NCBI GenBank assembly: GCA_963792875.1
Contig: CAWBXV010000010.1
Location: 248,001 to 312,000, forward strand
DNA length: 64,000 bases
DNA from: JAHEGP01 sp963792875
GTDB taxonomy: Bacteria > Pseudomonadota > Gammaproteobacteria > Pseudomonadales > JAHEGP01
Reading direction: 5' to 3'
Part shown: positions 63,877-64,000 of the stretch, one piece after another
Layout of the letters: every line of letters begins with the position of its first letter
How positions within the stretch are numbered: position 1 is the stretch's first letter
The notes under the pieces: generated by a model
What the model was told of the DNA's origin: nothing
Database searches by the model: none
What the model saw: the letters and a program-made list of their open reading frames with translations, nothing else
Made by a program: the position numbers and the translations under genes

Positions 63877-64000
63877 CGTTGCTCCTTCTCCGGCGTCTGG
63901 GCCGCCTTGCTGAAGAGAAACTGGCCGATCAGCTTTTCCAGCACGATGGCCGACTGGGTGATCTCGATCATGCTGCCATCCTTCAACTCCTCGATGTCGG
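63873..64000 (-). CDS. mlaD: MlaD, 3' end only (runs off the window)
   Basis: The last 41 codons of a gene continuing past 64000. The end reads IEELKDGSMIEITQSAIVLE, then KLIGQFLFSKAAQ, like the C-terminal tail of the MCE-domain protein MlaD, which forms the periplasmic lipid channel of the Mla complex. The stop overlaps the mlaC start. Assignment is by this tail and by gene order mlaD-mlaC-mlaB. Confidence 0.8.
   Translation of the reverse strand, partial: DIEELKDGSMIEITQSAIVLEKLIGQFLFSKAAQTPEKEQR

Overview
The window is GC-rich, densely coded DNA from a Gram-negative bacterium, most likely a marine gammaproteobacterium near Halieaceae/Cellvibrionales. That placement is inferred from gene content: YbiT-type ABC-F, Mla lipid transport, FadL and BtuB outer-membrane proteins, PEP-CTERM proteins and a DUF3336 patatin. 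It is not from a phylogeny. There are no rRNA, tRNA or CRISPR signals. Layout: 324-8002 holds a SulP transporter, a patatin phospholipase, an ABC-F ATPase, an alginate-export-type porin and a frameshifted potassium-channel-like gene. 8308-16508 holds a DUF547 protein translationally coupled to a glycosyltransferase, TerC, an orphan SecF, two exported proteins of unknown function, a VOC protein and an intact hybrid histidine kinase. 16562-18470 is scrambled: parts of a second hybrid kinase lie out of order, and one receiver is fused in frame to the C-terminal end of glycogen phosphorylase. An O-antigen-ligase-like membrane protein, a small lipoprotein and a methyltransferase follow. 22303-29532 is a B12 module: a sigma70-like promoter, a cobalamin riboswitch, btuB, then cobS-cobC-cobO-cobQ-cobU-cobT with overlapping or closely spaced genes. 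It would import corrinoids and finish the nucleotide loop. A FadL-like porin (frameshifted at its 3' end), an MFS transporter, a Rap1a-like secreted protein, a DECR-like short-chain reductase and an acyl-CoA carboxylase carboxyltransferase follow. 35988-40315 is a direct tandem duplication of about 2.0 and 2.3 kb. Each unit carries the carboxyltransferase 3' end, a PEP-CTERM protein gene and a dead IS3-family element. An inner segment of about 390 bp lies in opposite orientation in the two copies. A third, diverged PEP-CTERM paralogue faces them. 41597-51432 is a complete guanidine-utilisation operon. It has a guanidine-I (ykkC) riboswitch, a three-gene ABC importer, two DUF1989 proteins (carboxyguanidine deiminase subunits), a biotin-dependent guanidine/urea carboxylase and allophanate hydrolase. 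Together these would import guanidine, carboxylate it, deiminate the product and release ammonia and CO2. 51539-64000 holds a transglutaminase-like protease, a HAD phosphatase, a divergent integrase/KfrA-like pair separated by palindromes, a GMC oxidoreductase, a MOSC protein, a coiled-coil membrane protein, a GGCT-like protein, a YwaF-like membrane protein, a Tat-type flavin amine oxidase, and the end of an mla operon (mlaD partial, mlaC, frameshifted mlaB). Several genes are broken by single-base shifts, three of them in or next to G/C runs. This may be real decay or uncorrected sequencing error.
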